Position numbers and translations under genes: made by a program. Source: Dermacentor variabilis (Eukaryota; Arthropoda; Arachnida; Ixodida; Ixodidae). From it: DNA of 64,000 nt. Below, one piece after another: positions 42,181 to 55,079 of this stretch. Every line of letters begins with the position of its first letter. Position 1 is the stretch's first letter. Where the stretch lies: assembly GCF_050947875.1 (NCBI RefSeq), contig NC_134570.1, positions 226,967,265 through 227,031,264 on the forward strand. Direction: 5' to 3'. The notes beneath the pieces were generated by a model. The model was given only the letters and a program-made list of their open reading frames with translations, ran no database searches and was not told where the DNA came from.

Positions 42181-44936
42181 ATGACACGTGTTTTGGTTGC
42201 CGGTGACTCGATGGTGAAATACGCGGACCAGTATTTCCCATCGCGTCGTAGTTTGTCAGTCAGTGTTGCCGCGCATAGAGGAGTAAGGATTGAGCATTTG
42301 CTGTCAATGATTGCTGACAAGCTAGCTGGTTTTGATGTTGTCATTGTGCACGTTGGCACTAACAGCACTGTTGACAGTGTCAGCGTGTGCATGGACACGT
42401 ATCGCCAGCTCGCTCAGGGGATCATTGAGAGAAATACCATGGTGCATGTAGCTTTTTCTGCCATTCTTCCTCGGGGGCAGAATCAGTACAGCTCATGGGA
42501 AGCTCAGTCCTCATGGTTGCATGACCTGAATGATAACTACGAAAAGATTAACACAGCCCTGATGCAGTAATGCCACGAGTGCGGCTACACACTCCTGTGT
42601 GGTCTCGTGGACAACTGGCCCAGTTGCCTGAGCAGAGATGGTGTCCACCCGTGCCGCTTTGGTAACAAGGTGCTGGCAGACTTCCTGTACCAGGGGGCCT
42701 GCACCCTGTCCATCCATCTGGAGAGAAGCCGCATCCAGCAGTCCTACAATGAGACCCAGGCACCTTCTTCATAGACCAGTTGGACTCGGCAGGACAGCAT
42801 CCCTGCCATCTCCGAGGCTGACTTTCCCCCGCTTGGTTTGCATATTTTAATTTCTTTGCAAGCAGCAAGTGGACCTTCCACAGCACCAGCTCCTGTCTGG
42901 AAAGCCAGCACTGCTCCCTTGCAGAGGCACGGCACCAACCAGCCTACCAGAACCCTTCAAGGTGCTGGATTTTCACTTGTTGGCGGTGTCCGTGTCCGTT
43001 GCAAGGACAGCAAGGCTTGGTTCACCTGGGACAGCCTGCCTTCCCCCACTTTCCATGGCACAAGTGTACCAAGTAGGGGAAAAGCCGAGGGGAGGTCTGC
43101 TGAGCCAATGATCCCTGGTCGAGGTGCAAGCACCACTTGTGTCTGGAAAACTAGGAGAGCCACACAAAAGCATGAGAGTGCTCCTGCTGTGTGCTCACCT
43201 GTGGGGGAAGGAGAGGCCAGTGCTCAAGAAGCAGCTGTGCCAGAGGCTGTCTCCCACTGTGGCAAGAGGGAGTGGAAACTGGTAGTATCGAGGAGGCGGA
43301 AGGCTGCAGCACTGCACAAGCAAGAATAGAGCTGTGACCTGGCTGCAGACAGGAAAGGCAAAGTTCTTGCTGTGACAGCTGCCAAGTTCTTGAAGTTCGC
43401 TTCACCCTTGAGAGCAGTTGTAAGCCAGAAACAGACATGCATTGACAGTATAAAGTCTGAGTCTGCTCCTTCTGCTGTCTCTGGTAGCAAGCTTGAAGGA
43501 CAAGCCAGTGCCCCTCATGACGCCGTTTGTGATAGTTTTGGCAAGGTGCAGCATGTGGCTAGCAGGCAGAATAAAGACTGCTTGGTAGTTGCTATGGCTT
43601 AGTACAGACCTGTCATAAATAGTGTTCCAAATGAGGTCATTGTCTGCAAATGCTGTAAGTCAGAAACAATTCAAGATGGAGGGCAGATGACGAGCAATCC
43701 TGGCACAGAGGCTGGTGACCTTGACAAAGCTGCGTGCATTGCTCCCACGCGACGTAGGTGTTGTGAGGCTGCTTTGACATCCAGCTCCAGGCCTGCCAGC
43801 TCTGATGCCCAGGCTGTTTGTGAAGGAGCTGGTGCTAACACAACCAGAGTTCCTAACACTGTCACTTTATTGCATGGGGGAGGCAGCAAAGTTTATTTAA
43901 ATGGAACATTTGATAACTTTATTTCTTTTAGGCAAAGCCTTGATGAATGGTGTAGGGAGGGCAAGCACATAGTCACAATAAATAGGTCTCATAGAAGTCC
44001 ATTTGCAACAGTATCTAAAGAGTTTGAGTATAATAGGATTTCATATAGCTGTGTTCATGGTCGTGCTATAAAACCAAGAGGCACAGGAAAGTGACCCAAG
44101 CAAGCATACAATGGTACTGGTTGTGAAATGGCAGTTTGAGTAAGCCTGTGCAAATCACCTACTCTTCACTACAAAATAACCAAGCTGCAAGCTAAGCATA
44201 ATCACGCCACGAAGTATTATGACTTGTATCCTCAAAGCAGACTTCTAAACGATGCAGAGAAGGTAGAATTCTTTGATTTTGCCAAATGTAATATTGGCCC
44301 AAAGTATTTTAAAAATTTGGTCAAACAGAAAACGGGCAAGAAATTAACTACAAAAGATGTTAACAATTACAAGCAACGGTTTTCTATTCCTATTCGCAAC
44401 GAGCAGGCTCACGGAGAAATGGTTTTAGGAAAAATAGACACCTTGTTAGCAAATAATCCAAACTGGGTCATTCACTATGAAAAGAATCAAATAACCTGCA
44501 ATTTGTGCTACTTCAGACAACGCACATGCGTGAGATTTTGGAAAAGTACCCAGAGATTTTATTTATTGATGGAACATATAAAGTAAACATTGAAGGCTAT
44601 ATCTTGTACTCTATATTGGTTGAAGATGGTGGAGGTCGTGGAAGACCTGTGTGTTATGCCTTTTTGCAAAATAAAACGACTGAAATTGTGGAGGCTATGT
44701 TTGCCAAGTTTGCAGAGTTTAACCCGTTCATTGTATCTGCTTGCAGAGTAGTCATGATAGATAAAGACATGAACGAGCTACGAATTTTGACCAAGATTCT
44801 TCCTAATTCTGAAATTTTGTTGTGTACATGGCATGTGCTGCACAGTGACATGTTCATCTCAGAGTGCAAGTTGCAGATTCTTTTTAATCCTTTGTACTTC
44901 ACCTGCGTTTTTTTCCCTCTTGTACAGGTCCACTGA
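42181..44936 (+). pseudogene. SGNH-esterase-like / FAR1-type / MULE transposase fusion frame, broken
   Basis: From ATG 42181 one frame holds three modules. (1) An SGNH hydrolase-like domain: GDS at residues 8-10, HVGTN at 57-61, and DGVHP at 153-157, so nucleophile, Asn and Asp/His positions are all present. (2) A Ser/Ala/Pro-rich linker, with EADFPPL and REWKLVVSRRRK. (3) About 43880-44215, a FAR1/ZSWIM3-type domain (WCREGKHIVTINRSHR; SYSCVHGRAIKPRGTG; KHNHATKYYDLYPQSR). After a frameshift near 44510 the MULE catalytic domain follows: FIDGTYKVN and VMIDKDMNEL give two catalytic Asp, then LLCTWHV. The third acidic residue is not reached. In-frame stops: 42568, 42772, 43327, 43600, 44092, 44137. 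No indel is visible over the first 2.3 kb. The parent is either a MULE-class transposon that gained an esterase or a domesticated gene; SGNH domains also occur in ORF1 of some LINEs. Confidence 0.72.
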
Positions 44937-45439
44937 TGTACCAGCTGCATGCATTCACACTACCATCAAGTCATCAGGAGCGTCTGTACCTCTATCTAAA
45001 TATTACACTATTGTCTAAGATGGAAAATCAGACTTGTATATTTTGCTGTAATGGTTCTGCCAATAAAAGACTGATTATATATATTTATTTTCTTGCAAAG
45101 CTGGCATTGTGTATGTAACAGGCCAGTGCAGCATATAAGCTATAACTTTTTTTTTGCAAATGCATAACACTCACCTGCTATGAAACCAACTTGCACTGCA
45201 TAGTTAATATGAAACACAGAAGATGATTATGCACCATCTTGAGTGCCTTCGCATTCTTATTAAGGAGTATTTTGCATCAGCTATGCAGCACAACTTGGCT
45301 TCCATGTTCAAGAACAAACTAGCCTACACACAAGTTTCTTTTTGCACTAACTACGTTAGGTATGTGCCAATTAATTCCTAGGCGAGTCTTTTTAAATACT
45401 CCTCCTTGATCAGGTGCTTGTCACTCAAAATTTATTTAA
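44937..45439. other. 3' flank of the MULE frame, no further gene
   Basis: TTTTTTCCCTCTTGTACAG at 44910-44928 looks like a 3' splice site. An AATAAA lies at about 45062 within GCCAATAAAAGAC. The intervening frame ends soon, and no inverted terminal repeat matching the 5' flank was found. Confidence 0.4.
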
Positions 45440-46350
45440 AATACCTTACAGGCCCATTTAAGGGCATTGGGTAAGGGGGGGACACAAAGTGATTCAACAG
45501 GAGTAAACAGTATAAACATCAATACAGGCTTTCACAATATAAGTAAAGCAGTATAGGGGTAAACAGTATAAATATCAATACAGGCATTCACAAGATAAGT
45601 AAAGCGAAGTTCAATAAATGTTTGTCTAGGCTAAGGTTTAGAGAGCGTAAACACAGTAATATACTCATGCACACAAAAATACAAGTGTGAGAAACAGGGA
45701 AGGAAAGCAGGTAAATAACATCCTTATACAATGTTTCTACAGGAAACTGCAATTCTTTGCGAAAAGTGTCACGATCTGTTATGCTCGTAATGTTATCAGG
45801 AAGACTGTTCCATACGGTTATGACACGTGGCAGTGCTGATGCATTAAATGACAGTGTATTGCCGAATATGCGCATGAAACTATGGCTATTGTTAAGGCGA
45901 CGTGACGTGCGCGCTGGTACTTCAAGCGGCAACACATGAGGTCGATTACCACGGACGTATCTATGGAAAAGGCAAAGAAGACTTATCGTGCGACGAGTTT
46001 CAAGTGGCTGGAGCGAAATATCTGCTTTAATCTTGGTCACACTACAAGTTCTGTCGTAGTTATTTGTGATGAAGCGCGATGCCCTATTCTGAATTTCTTC
46101 TAGCATATCAACTAGATAATTTTGATGTGGTGACCGTACAGATGACGCAAATTCTAACTGTGGGTGAACAAAAGTCTGATATGCTAATTTACAAACTGTA
46201 GCAGGAGATTTACGCAAGTTCCGTCGAAGATAACCCAGAGTTTTCGAAGCTCTTGCGCAGATAGCTGTTATGTGTGTACTCCAGGAAAGATGAGTTGTAA
46301 GTTCAATGCCAAGGTACCTGTAGGATAATGTCGGAGGTACGGCAAGGTAT
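45440..46350 (-). mobile_element. CR1/jockey-type LINE 3' end, 5'-truncated
   Basis: The minus-strand frame (46217-45588, with coding extending back to about 46350: YRYLGIELTTHLSWSTHITA) encodes the RT C-terminal region. It contains FVHPQLEFASSV, EIQNRASRFITNNYDRTCSV, RRTISLLCLFHRYVRGNR and ALPRVITVWNSLPDN. That order is the usual one for CR1/jockey-like non-LTR elements. The frame is open for 209 codons. The 3' UTR has two tandem copies, about 57 bp apart, of a segment with AAACAGTATAAACATCAATA (45505-45604). RNase H is absent from this part, so it is a different family from the LINEs at 4.5 and 13.5 kb. Confidence 0.85.
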
Positions 46351-47879
46351 AGCTTTGTCTACAATTTTTATTGGTTATGAACACAAATGAACAGAGAGAG
46401 CATTTAAAAAATTCATGCTAAAGGGCAGCACTCTATAACAACCCAACACTCAAATCCAGATTACACTGTTTTACAATAAACTCGAAAAGCACAACACACA
46501 TTTACTGTTCGATTGTCTTTCACTGTTGCATGGGTGATCAAGTATTGGGCCCCTGTACCTAATCTGAGCATACTTTAAAGAATTGTAACACAATTCAGTC
46601 ATCCAGATTACATTTTTGCATGCCCTATGCATACATTTTTTTTTCTAGAACATTTTCTGGGTATCCCATAGACATTTCGCTGCAAGACTTGTGCGTATTA
46701 CATGGATGTTCAGTGAACGTTTAGAAAAAGGCATTTTGAATGTTGCCTGAAAACAGCCTCAATATTAATTCAAAGTTATTCTTAGTTTGTTTGACTGAAA
46801 GAATACAGCACATTTTTATAGTGTACGACAGTGTAGCCCATCGAAATGTTACTTTAATGTAGCAGAGAAATCTGTGCTGATTAAAAGAGCTATATAAAGG
46901 TAGCCTGCTTCACTACATGAAATGGGTATGAAAAGGGGACATATCTGAGGGATAAAAATAATTTCAAGTTCACAATTGGTATAACTTGGTGTAGAGCACT
47001 CACCTAAATAAACCTTTCCATGCTTTGTTCACATACTGACTTCCACTACACTATAACACTGTTGAGCATGCAACAATTTTCAATTAAATAAGTAGCAAAG
47101 TGAAAGCTCATTTGTATTAAACATCTAGAGGAAAAGCTAAAATTAAATGTGGTGTGGAGAAAACACGTAAACATGCACAACTTAAGCATTTCGTGATTAA
47201 GCTACTAGAAATTTATGGCTTTTTATTATTTCGCTGCAGGCTAAGCTAACCAATAAAAACTAAGACTTACACAGCATGCTTTGCCACATTGAAATTCATA
47301 TCACCTTGTTGTTTGGATGCTTCAGGTCACGAGTAGCTGTTCTAGGGCTTCCACCATAAAGTGAACCCGTATGGCTTAAAGTGCCTTTTCTCTGCACCAA
47401 GAAAGAAATGTAAATAATCATGTGAAAGTTACTACACACTTCTTTCCTTGGCATTTCAGAGCTGGTAGAGCACACTAAACATACACGTAGCGCAAAAATT
47501 TATTCATTGACTGCCCCGCTAAACATCCTACCATGCTGCGGTGAAACTATGCACTTGACCCACCCCCTTTCCCCCGTGCCTAACCGCATAGGTCATGTGC
47601 AGAGTGTCACAGAATTCTGTTTCGAGGATTCTTTGCATGTGCTAATGTTTGTCCAGCCATTGAGCATAAGTAAATTAAAAAAACTAGACTAAAACATAGC
47701 ACTGCTAACTGTTTAAGTATGCAATAGGTTGTGATGATTGTGACATTTCTATGCATGTGTAATCTTGCACATACTCATTTATCAAAGTGACGTTCCTATA
47801 ACTTGTACCTCCCACAAACTTGTGATTTCATGCACACTGTGACACAATCGTACAAACTCAACCCACCTCCAAAGCGGGT
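46351..47879. other. AT-rich DNA, no recognised gene
   Basis: No domain or structured element was recognised on either strand. Confidence 0.5.
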
Positions 47880-48175
47880 GAAGTACATTTATAAGGCTAT
47901 AAAGCAGTGTGTGACTGTTGGTGGGATTGAATCCGTCTTCTAGCAAAGCGGCCCAATGTTCTAACCGTTAACCCATAATTGCACATACACTTCTCTTGTG
48001 CCAAAGTCACTCTTTGAAACATGCGGTGCGTGCAAAACGTGCCAGTATCTCGCATTCTTCCCTCTTGACAGCTGGTACTTTGAGATGATGCGTTAGACTG
48101 CACTGCCTTTGGGATCTGGCTACATTTTCTGCTAGATCCTTCAAAGCGGTTGAAGTTCACCTACAATGCTATCAC
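47868..48175 (-). repeat. tRNA-like SINE head between related direct repeats
   Basis: On the minus strand about 47985-47918 reads GGGTTAACGGTTAGAACATT (box A type) and GACGGATTCAATCCCACC (box B type). Flanking it are two related direct repeats, CAAAGCGGGTGAAGTACATT (about 47870) and CAAAGCGGTTGAAGTTCACC (about 48138). The repeats could be parts of the SINE body. Confidence 0.5.
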
Positions 48176-49949
48176 ATTCAAAGTAATAAACTAACATTGT
48201 CCCAGTAAAATCCCATTAGTGGGTCCTTGCAGCTGTTTATATTATGCATTAATGTGTCATGCTCATAATATGTCATGCTATCTCTTAATGTGTCAAGCAC
48301 CTAGAAGTGACACCACTATGTTTTTTAAGTCCAACCTTTCACTTGTCTGCCAATCATGTATGTCGGCATTATGAGCAGAAAAGAAATCATGCTCACTCTA
48401 CTGGCACACCCAGCTTAGCCTGCTCAAGCTTAGTGGAGCAAGGTCTTGTTAATTCATCAATGTATTAAAAACTCCTTCATCAAAATGTGTTCACACTAAA
48501 TCAGGTGTCACACTTTCAGAATGGATGGCAGGGTGCGAAGTGGAAGAATGGTAGTAGAACAGTAACGATACCACTTTGCTTGAGCAAAGTTTCAGTAGAG
48601 CTAAAACCGAGTTCAAGCATGCCTAGTGCATCAATTAATGCAGCTTTCACTGGGAAAGACATGACAGGGTGCTGAGTGCAAGCAGAACAGAGAAATGAGT
48701 TTCTGCATCATGCTGTATGAAATGGTGCCACTGTGGGCAGGAGGAAGTGGCCTGATACAGAAGAAAACGGTTCAACGAAGGATTACTCGGTTGCATGGCG
48801 ATGGAGCAAAAACAGCGGCCGAGTGCACCCGCGTCTAGGGCAAGCTGCCTCGGTGTTCTCCGGTTACGGATACTAGAACTGAACACGTTGCAACATCTGG
48901 GGCGGTATGCCCCACACTATGAAAGAACTCAACCATCAGCAAGAGCATAGAGTTTCCTACTAAACTGAGTACATGGACTTCCCTTGCACCACACATCGGC
49001 ACACATTTCAGTGCGAACACCCAACGCGCGTAAATTCGATGTTAGTTTGCAGTGGCGGCGCTGTGGACTCATTGTTTAGGAGCAGCAATAACTATTCGTT
49101 ACTACATAATAAGTGCAAATTTTCTCGGACGCAGTACCAAATCCTGCACTAGAAATGCTGTTTGCAAAACGCGCTACTTGTCCATCCAGACGCGGAACAG
49201 TTATAGCAAGCCGAAAGCAGACGCACTTGTTTAGATACAAACATTGTAAAACTCGTAACCGCATCGTGAAACTCACCGTCAGACTCATCATTGTTGAAAA
49301 GCATTAAGAAGCGACTCTCATGCTTGAAATTTAAACAACGCGCATAAGAGACGCGAACTCACGAACACTACGATTCGCTAGGACATAAGAGCATTGGATA
49401 GACTTGCAATGCTTGCCCGGATCTCTTTCGTACCTGAACAATGTGGGTGTTACCGCTGGTTTCAGCATTTCATTTGTTTATTATTACACGCCGGGTCTGC
49501 TAGAAGCGGTGTCAAGCGAAAGTTCTGCGATATCGCTACCCGTTTTGCATATCCATTGCTCGGTCAGCTACGTACGATGCACAGCGCCAATGCGTATAAT
49601 TACGTTCCCTCTAGGTCAGTCATTGTTCACGGCTTTTCAACGCACATGCCTGCTAAACGCTTTTACTGTGAGAGAATCACACTGAAGTCTTATGTGAAGC
49701 GTAAACTCGAACGTAGAGGCTCAATTTACAGAAGCATAATAAACCATTCGAAAAAGCGCCGGCTATGGCTGATGACTGCTGTTGCACGCTTCACAGCATG
49801 ATTACCATTCATTCTGTAAAGAGCACTCATTCATTCCTCAAAAGAAACCTGCACAGCATTATCATTGATCTAAAAAATAGCCTATGCCTGTGAAGCTGCG
49901 AGCTCAGTATGAAATTTCATTGCGTCTCCACACATAATTAAACGCTTTA
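48176..49949. other. no recognised gene; short block A remnant at 48947
   Basis: CATAGAGTTTCCTAC followed by AGTACATGGACTTCCC (48945-48981) is a shortened form of repeat block A at 41313. The open frame at 49394-49801 has no recognisable domain and is not called. Confidence 0.45.
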
Positions 49950-52530
49950 GTGCATGAAATTCTATCAGAACATGCAATGTTATTAGAATTTATGAAGCTT
50001 CACAGCCCTACACAAGCGTTGAGGTAAAGCCGTCGGCAGACGCAAACACATCGTGGAATCGAACGAGTGACTCCACAGTGCGCTTGTGCTTAAGGTGAAT
50101 GTAACCATTTGCTGCCGCTCCGCTCAAGATGCCGTCTCAAAGCATGAAATTCGGCCATATCGTGCGACATAATTACAAACTTGTCGAACTTCACGGCACT
50201 GCCCAAGCGTTGAGGTAAAGCCCTCGACAGACGCAAAGATATCGTGGAATCGAACGAGTAACTCCACAGTGCGCTTGTGCTTAAGGTGAATGTAACCATT
50301 TGCTGCCGCTCCGCTCAAGATGCTGTCTCAAAGCGTGAAATTCGGTCATATCGTGCGACATAATTACAAACTTGTCGAACTTCACGGCACTGCCCAAGCG
50401 TTGAGGTAAAGCCCTCAACAGACGCAAACATATCGTGGAATAGAACGAGTAACTCTACAGTGCGCTTGTGCTTAAGATGAATGTAACCATTTGCTGCCGC
50501 TCCGCTGAAGATGCCGTCTCAAAGCGTGAAATTCGGTCATATCGTGCGACATAATTACAAACTTGTCGAACTTCACGGCACTGCCCAAGCGTTGAGGTAA
50601 AGCCCTCGACAGACGCAAAGATATCGTGGAATCGAACGAGTAACTCCACAGTGCGCTTGTGCTTAAGGTGAATGTAACCATTTGCTGCCGCTCCGCTCAA
50701 GATGCTGTCTCAAAGCGTGAAATTCGGTCATATCGTGCGACATAATTACAAACTTGTCGAACTTCACGGCACTGCCCAAGCGTTGAGGTAAAGCCCTCAA
50801 CAGACGCAAACATATCGTGGAATAGAACGAGTAACTCTACAGTGCGCTTGTGCTTAAGATGAATGTAACCATTTGCTGCCGCTCCGCTGAAGATGCCGTC
50901 TCAAAGCGTGAAATTCGGTCATATCGTGCGACATAATTACAAACTTGTCGAACTTCACGGCACTGCCCAAGCGTTGAGGTAAAGCCCTCGACAGACGCAA
51001 AGATATCGTGGAATCGAACGAGTAACTCCACAGTGCGCTTGTGCTTAAGGTGAATGTAACCATTTGCTGCCGCTCCGCTCAAGATGCCGTCTCAAAGCGT
51101 GAAATTCGGTCATATCGTGCGACATAATTACAAACTTGTCGAACTTCACGGCACTGCCCAAGCGTTGAGGTAAAGCCCTCAACAGACGCAAACATATCGT
51201 GTAATAGAACGAGTAACTCCACAGTGCGCTTGTGCTTAAGATGAATGTAACCATTTGCTGCCGCTCCGCTGAAGATGCCGTCTCAAAGCGTGAAATTCGG
51301 TCATATCGTGCGACATAATTACAAACTTGTCGAACTTCACGGCACTGCCCAAGCGTTGAGGTAAAGCCCTCGACAGACGCAAAGATATCGTGGAATCGAA
51401 CGAGTAACTCCACAGTGCGCTTGTGCTTAAGGTGAATGTAACCATTTGCTGCCGCTCCGCTCAAGATGCTGTCTCAAAGCGTGAAATTCGGTCATATCGT
51501 GCGACATAATTACAAACTTGTCGAACTTCACGGCACTGCCCAAGCGTTGAGGTAAAGCCCTCAACAGACGCAAACATATCGTGGAATAGAACGAGTAACT
51601 CTACAGTGCGCTTGTGCTTAAGATGAATGTAACCATTTGCTGCCGCTCCGCTGAAGATGCCGTCTCAAAGCGTGAAATTCGGTCATATCGTGCGACATAA
51701 TTACAAACTTGTCGAACTTCACGGCACTGCCCAAGCGTTGAGGTAAAGCCCTCAACAGACGCAAACATATCGTGGAATAGAACGAGTAACTCTACAGTGC
51801 GCTTGTGCTTAAGATGAATGTAACCATTTGCTGCCGCTCCGCTGAAGATGCCGTCTCAAAGCGTGAAATTCGGTCATATCGTGCGACATAATTACAAACT
51901 TGTCGAACTTCACGGCACTGCCCAAGCGTTGAGGTAAAGCCCTCGACAGACGCAAAGATATCGTGGAATCGAACGAGTAACTCCACAGTGCGCTTGTGCT
52001 TAAGGTGAATGTAACCATTTGCTGCCGCTCCGCTCAAGATGCCGTCTCAAAGCGTGAAATTCGGTCATATCGTGCGACATAATTACAAACTTGTCGAACT
52101 TCACGGCACTGCCCAAGCGTTGAGGTAAAGCCCTCAACAGACGCAAACATATCGTGTAATAGAACGAGTAACTCCACAGTGCGCTTGTGCTTAAGGTGAA
52201 TGTAACCATTTGCTGCCGCTCCGCTCAAGATGCCGTCTCAAACCGTGAAATTCGGTCATATCGTGCGACATAATTACAAACTTGTCGAACTTCACGGCAC
52301 TGCCCAAGCGTTGAGGTAAAGCCCTCGACAGACGCAAAGATATCGTGGAATCGAACGAGTAACTCCACAGTGCGCTTGTGCTTAAGATGAATGTAACCAT
52401 TTGCTGCCGCTCCGCTCAAGATGCCGTCTCAAAGCGTTAAATTCGGTCATAGCGTGCCACACAATTACAAACTTGTCGAACTTCACCGCAGTGACAAGCG
52501 TTGCGGTAAAACCCGCGGCATGAGTAGGGC
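49950..52530. repeat. 191-bp satellite array with 382-bp dimer period
   Basis: About 13 tandem monomers of 191 bp run from about 49950 to 52530. Type A monomers read CGACAGACGCAAAGATATCG then GGAATCG; type B read CAACAGACGCAAACATATCG then GGAATAG. A third variant (B') has GTGTAATAG. Order from 50221: A B A B A B' A B B A B' A. Central monomers are almost identical, while the first (about 49950-50030) and last (from 52440) are degenerate. Open frames on the minus strand that repeat every 191 or 382 bp are by-products. Confidence 0.95.
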
Positions 52531-55079
52531 TGCATGAAATGGCATGAAAGCACAGGTGGCGCTTTTGAGCTTGATGTGAAGTGAAAACATTTTGTGCCAC
52601 TCTGCACAAGTTTGCATCTCAATGTGTCTTTTTCAGGCAGACCAGGTGATGTCGTTACAACTCCGTCAAGCTTAACAAGACTACACAAGCGTTGCCAAAA
52701 ATCTTGCAGCAGAACTAGCTAAGGTATTAGTAAATTTAATTAATACATGGGCAACGCTGAGCGCCGACGGTGACTGCAAACATTCATTCTGTCATTGCAC
52801 GCATGTCTGTGCATAGCTGCTTGAAACGAAGGAAGTGCTGTGCAGTGCAGTATTAGTTATATCAACATTTACACACGTCACTGCAAAACTTAAGGATTCT
52901 ACGGCTTGTATGCTTAGTCAAAATACAAAAATAGTGAATCAATAAAAAGTGTTTTTATTAATGAGATGAACGAAAACATTCCATGCCTTTTTGCACACAA
53001 ATCACAGCATGTATAAAAAAAACTGAAAATCTCAAGGAACTCCTAGTAGATATGTGCAACTTTCCGATAATAGCATGTATGCCAAGATAGCATCAGCTGT
53101 CAAAATTAAGAAGTACCTTTCAACTCCTTACAGTCTGCCACTCCCTTTGTGCAAAGCACTGTGAGCTCTCTCTGCTGCAGCCTTCTTGGTGCAGCGCTCC
53201 TATGTCACTTCGTCAGAGCCACTGTGGAGAAAAAAATAAGACAAAACCAATTTTATACCTGAGCTGGCTGCCAGCCATCACTGCCATCTAGGGGCCCCCA
53301 ATGCTTGACACGATGTCAAGCAAGCTTCACTTTTCAGCTGTCCCCTGCCTCCAAGCAATCTTTTTGCGCCTTTCTTGCTTATAATATAAGCGGAGAAGTT
53401 ATGCACACAGTACGTAAGCCACAACATTCAGCAATGATAAGTGACATTATTCTCATGCACTGAAACCTAATCTTCTTATTGTTGCAGTTTTAATATTGAA
53501 TATGCATGCTTGGATAGTGAAATTTTCTCATTGAATCGATAGCAATATTCAGGAAAAATTACCTCTGAATATCGAATCAAATATTGAATATTCCCATTTT
53601 CTAAAATAATGAAATGAAAAATGCCGTAGAGTCTGTTAAGGAAAAAAAGACTTGCTGGCCTTTTTGGATGCGTGTAGTGCCATTAACAACTAGATGTCAA
53701 GTCAACTAGAAAGCTTGTAAATGAGAAGCAAAGGAAAGCACAATCATATCTGGTGCACAATGACCATGACACAAATAAAAGAAAATGAACAGCATGTCCC
53801 AGACACATGTAGTAGAGTATAGTAGAGTATACAGCTCAGTGAAGGAGTTAAGGGCAATACTGCAGCCCTGCATATCATTTTGAAGGAATCCAAGCATATG
53901 GAGAGATTGACCAAACAATAAATTGCTTTGTCTAGTTAGACAGAGCAAATGCAAAGTCTTCCTAAGGCAGGACATGCTTACTCAACTATAGCATGTAAAT
54001 GACCTCCTCCATATCTTTGTTTAGAAACTGGATCATCTGCGCAATAATCACAGTTGTCCTGCTGCACTATAACCATTCAACGATTCTTCATTTATATCAG
54101 TCTTCCTCCTTGTAGACTGCAAGAAGTGTTGTTGTCCCTTACAGTATTCAAACAAAACAAATGTACTATTCGACAACTTCAAATAGTGAATTCTCGAATC
54201 GAATACGAATTGAATAGCAAAGGCTATTTGAATCATAGTCGTAATTTTGAATATTTGCACACTCCTATTATGAAATTGTAGGATTGGCTTGTAATCGCAA
54301 TATATGTGGCAAATTTTCTATTAAAAAATGTGGGTTAGCTCCCACATGCATCTCATTTCACAGCCAATCAACCATCACTTAATTTCCTCGTGTTGCTGCT
54401 GTTTACTCTGTCTTCTTTACATTGCCACATCTGCACTGATAATACTTGCTACTGGACATATCAATTTTATGTGCAGCATGACGTATAATATCCTATATAC
54501 TAACAAGGAATAGATGATACTAGAAATTATCAGTTATCATGTATAATATGGAAGACAGTTAACTGATAATCTATACGAGTACCAAAATCGGTGCTAGAGG
54601 TAAGGAGGGCAGTAATGTGCAGCAGAGGATTGGGAGGTGTAATTCGAGGTAGCATAATTCACTGGCCTAGAATGGAGTCAGCTAATGCAAGGCAAGGATA
54701 TGACTGAAGCTTTCAATCCTGAAGCAGACATAAATTGTTTAATGAAGTTAATGATGGCTAATGTATGCACCTTGAAAAACATGGGAGCTTGAATATAAAA
54801 ATTAAATGTACCCAGCAGCACAGATTGGATTCAGATTGTACTTAGGCACAGAGGATGGCCTGTCTCTCCTGTCAGATGGTGTCCTGCTTGTCTCCCCTCA
54901 CAGCCAGTAGTTGTGGACGGTGGTGGCAACTGATACAACCAATGCATGCAATAATGCAGAACATAATTTAGGTAATTTTTGAAACATGGAAGTCTTTTGT
55001 CTACCAAAGCAGGTAACAAAAGTGGTACTCATATTTTTGAGTCTGAGAAGAATTAGTGTGCATGTAAATTGTTTTCATA
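52531..55079. other. degenerate satellite edge then AT-rich DNA
   Basis: Up to about 52700 scattered phrases such as ACAAGCGTTG still recall the satellite. Beyond that no gene is recognised. A small direct repeat (TAGTAGAGTA twice) is at 53810-53830. Confidence 0.5.

Noticed and set aside
42511..43490. Several minus-strand open frames opposite the SGNH-MULE region
   Set aside because: Cysteine- and Ser-rich shadows with no motif; the plus strand carries ordered domains.
49394..49801. 135-codon plus-strand open frame
   Set aside because: No recognised domain; a second frame overlaps it, and there is no promoter or splice evidence.
49950..52530. Possible CRISPR-like array
   Set aside because: The repeat unit is 191 bp with no unique spacers between units; it is a eukaryotic satellite.
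50090..52609. Repeated minus-strand open frames of 64-139 codons
   Set aside because: They recur at multiples of 191 bp because of the satellite. There is no start context or domain, and two overlapping frames are equally open.
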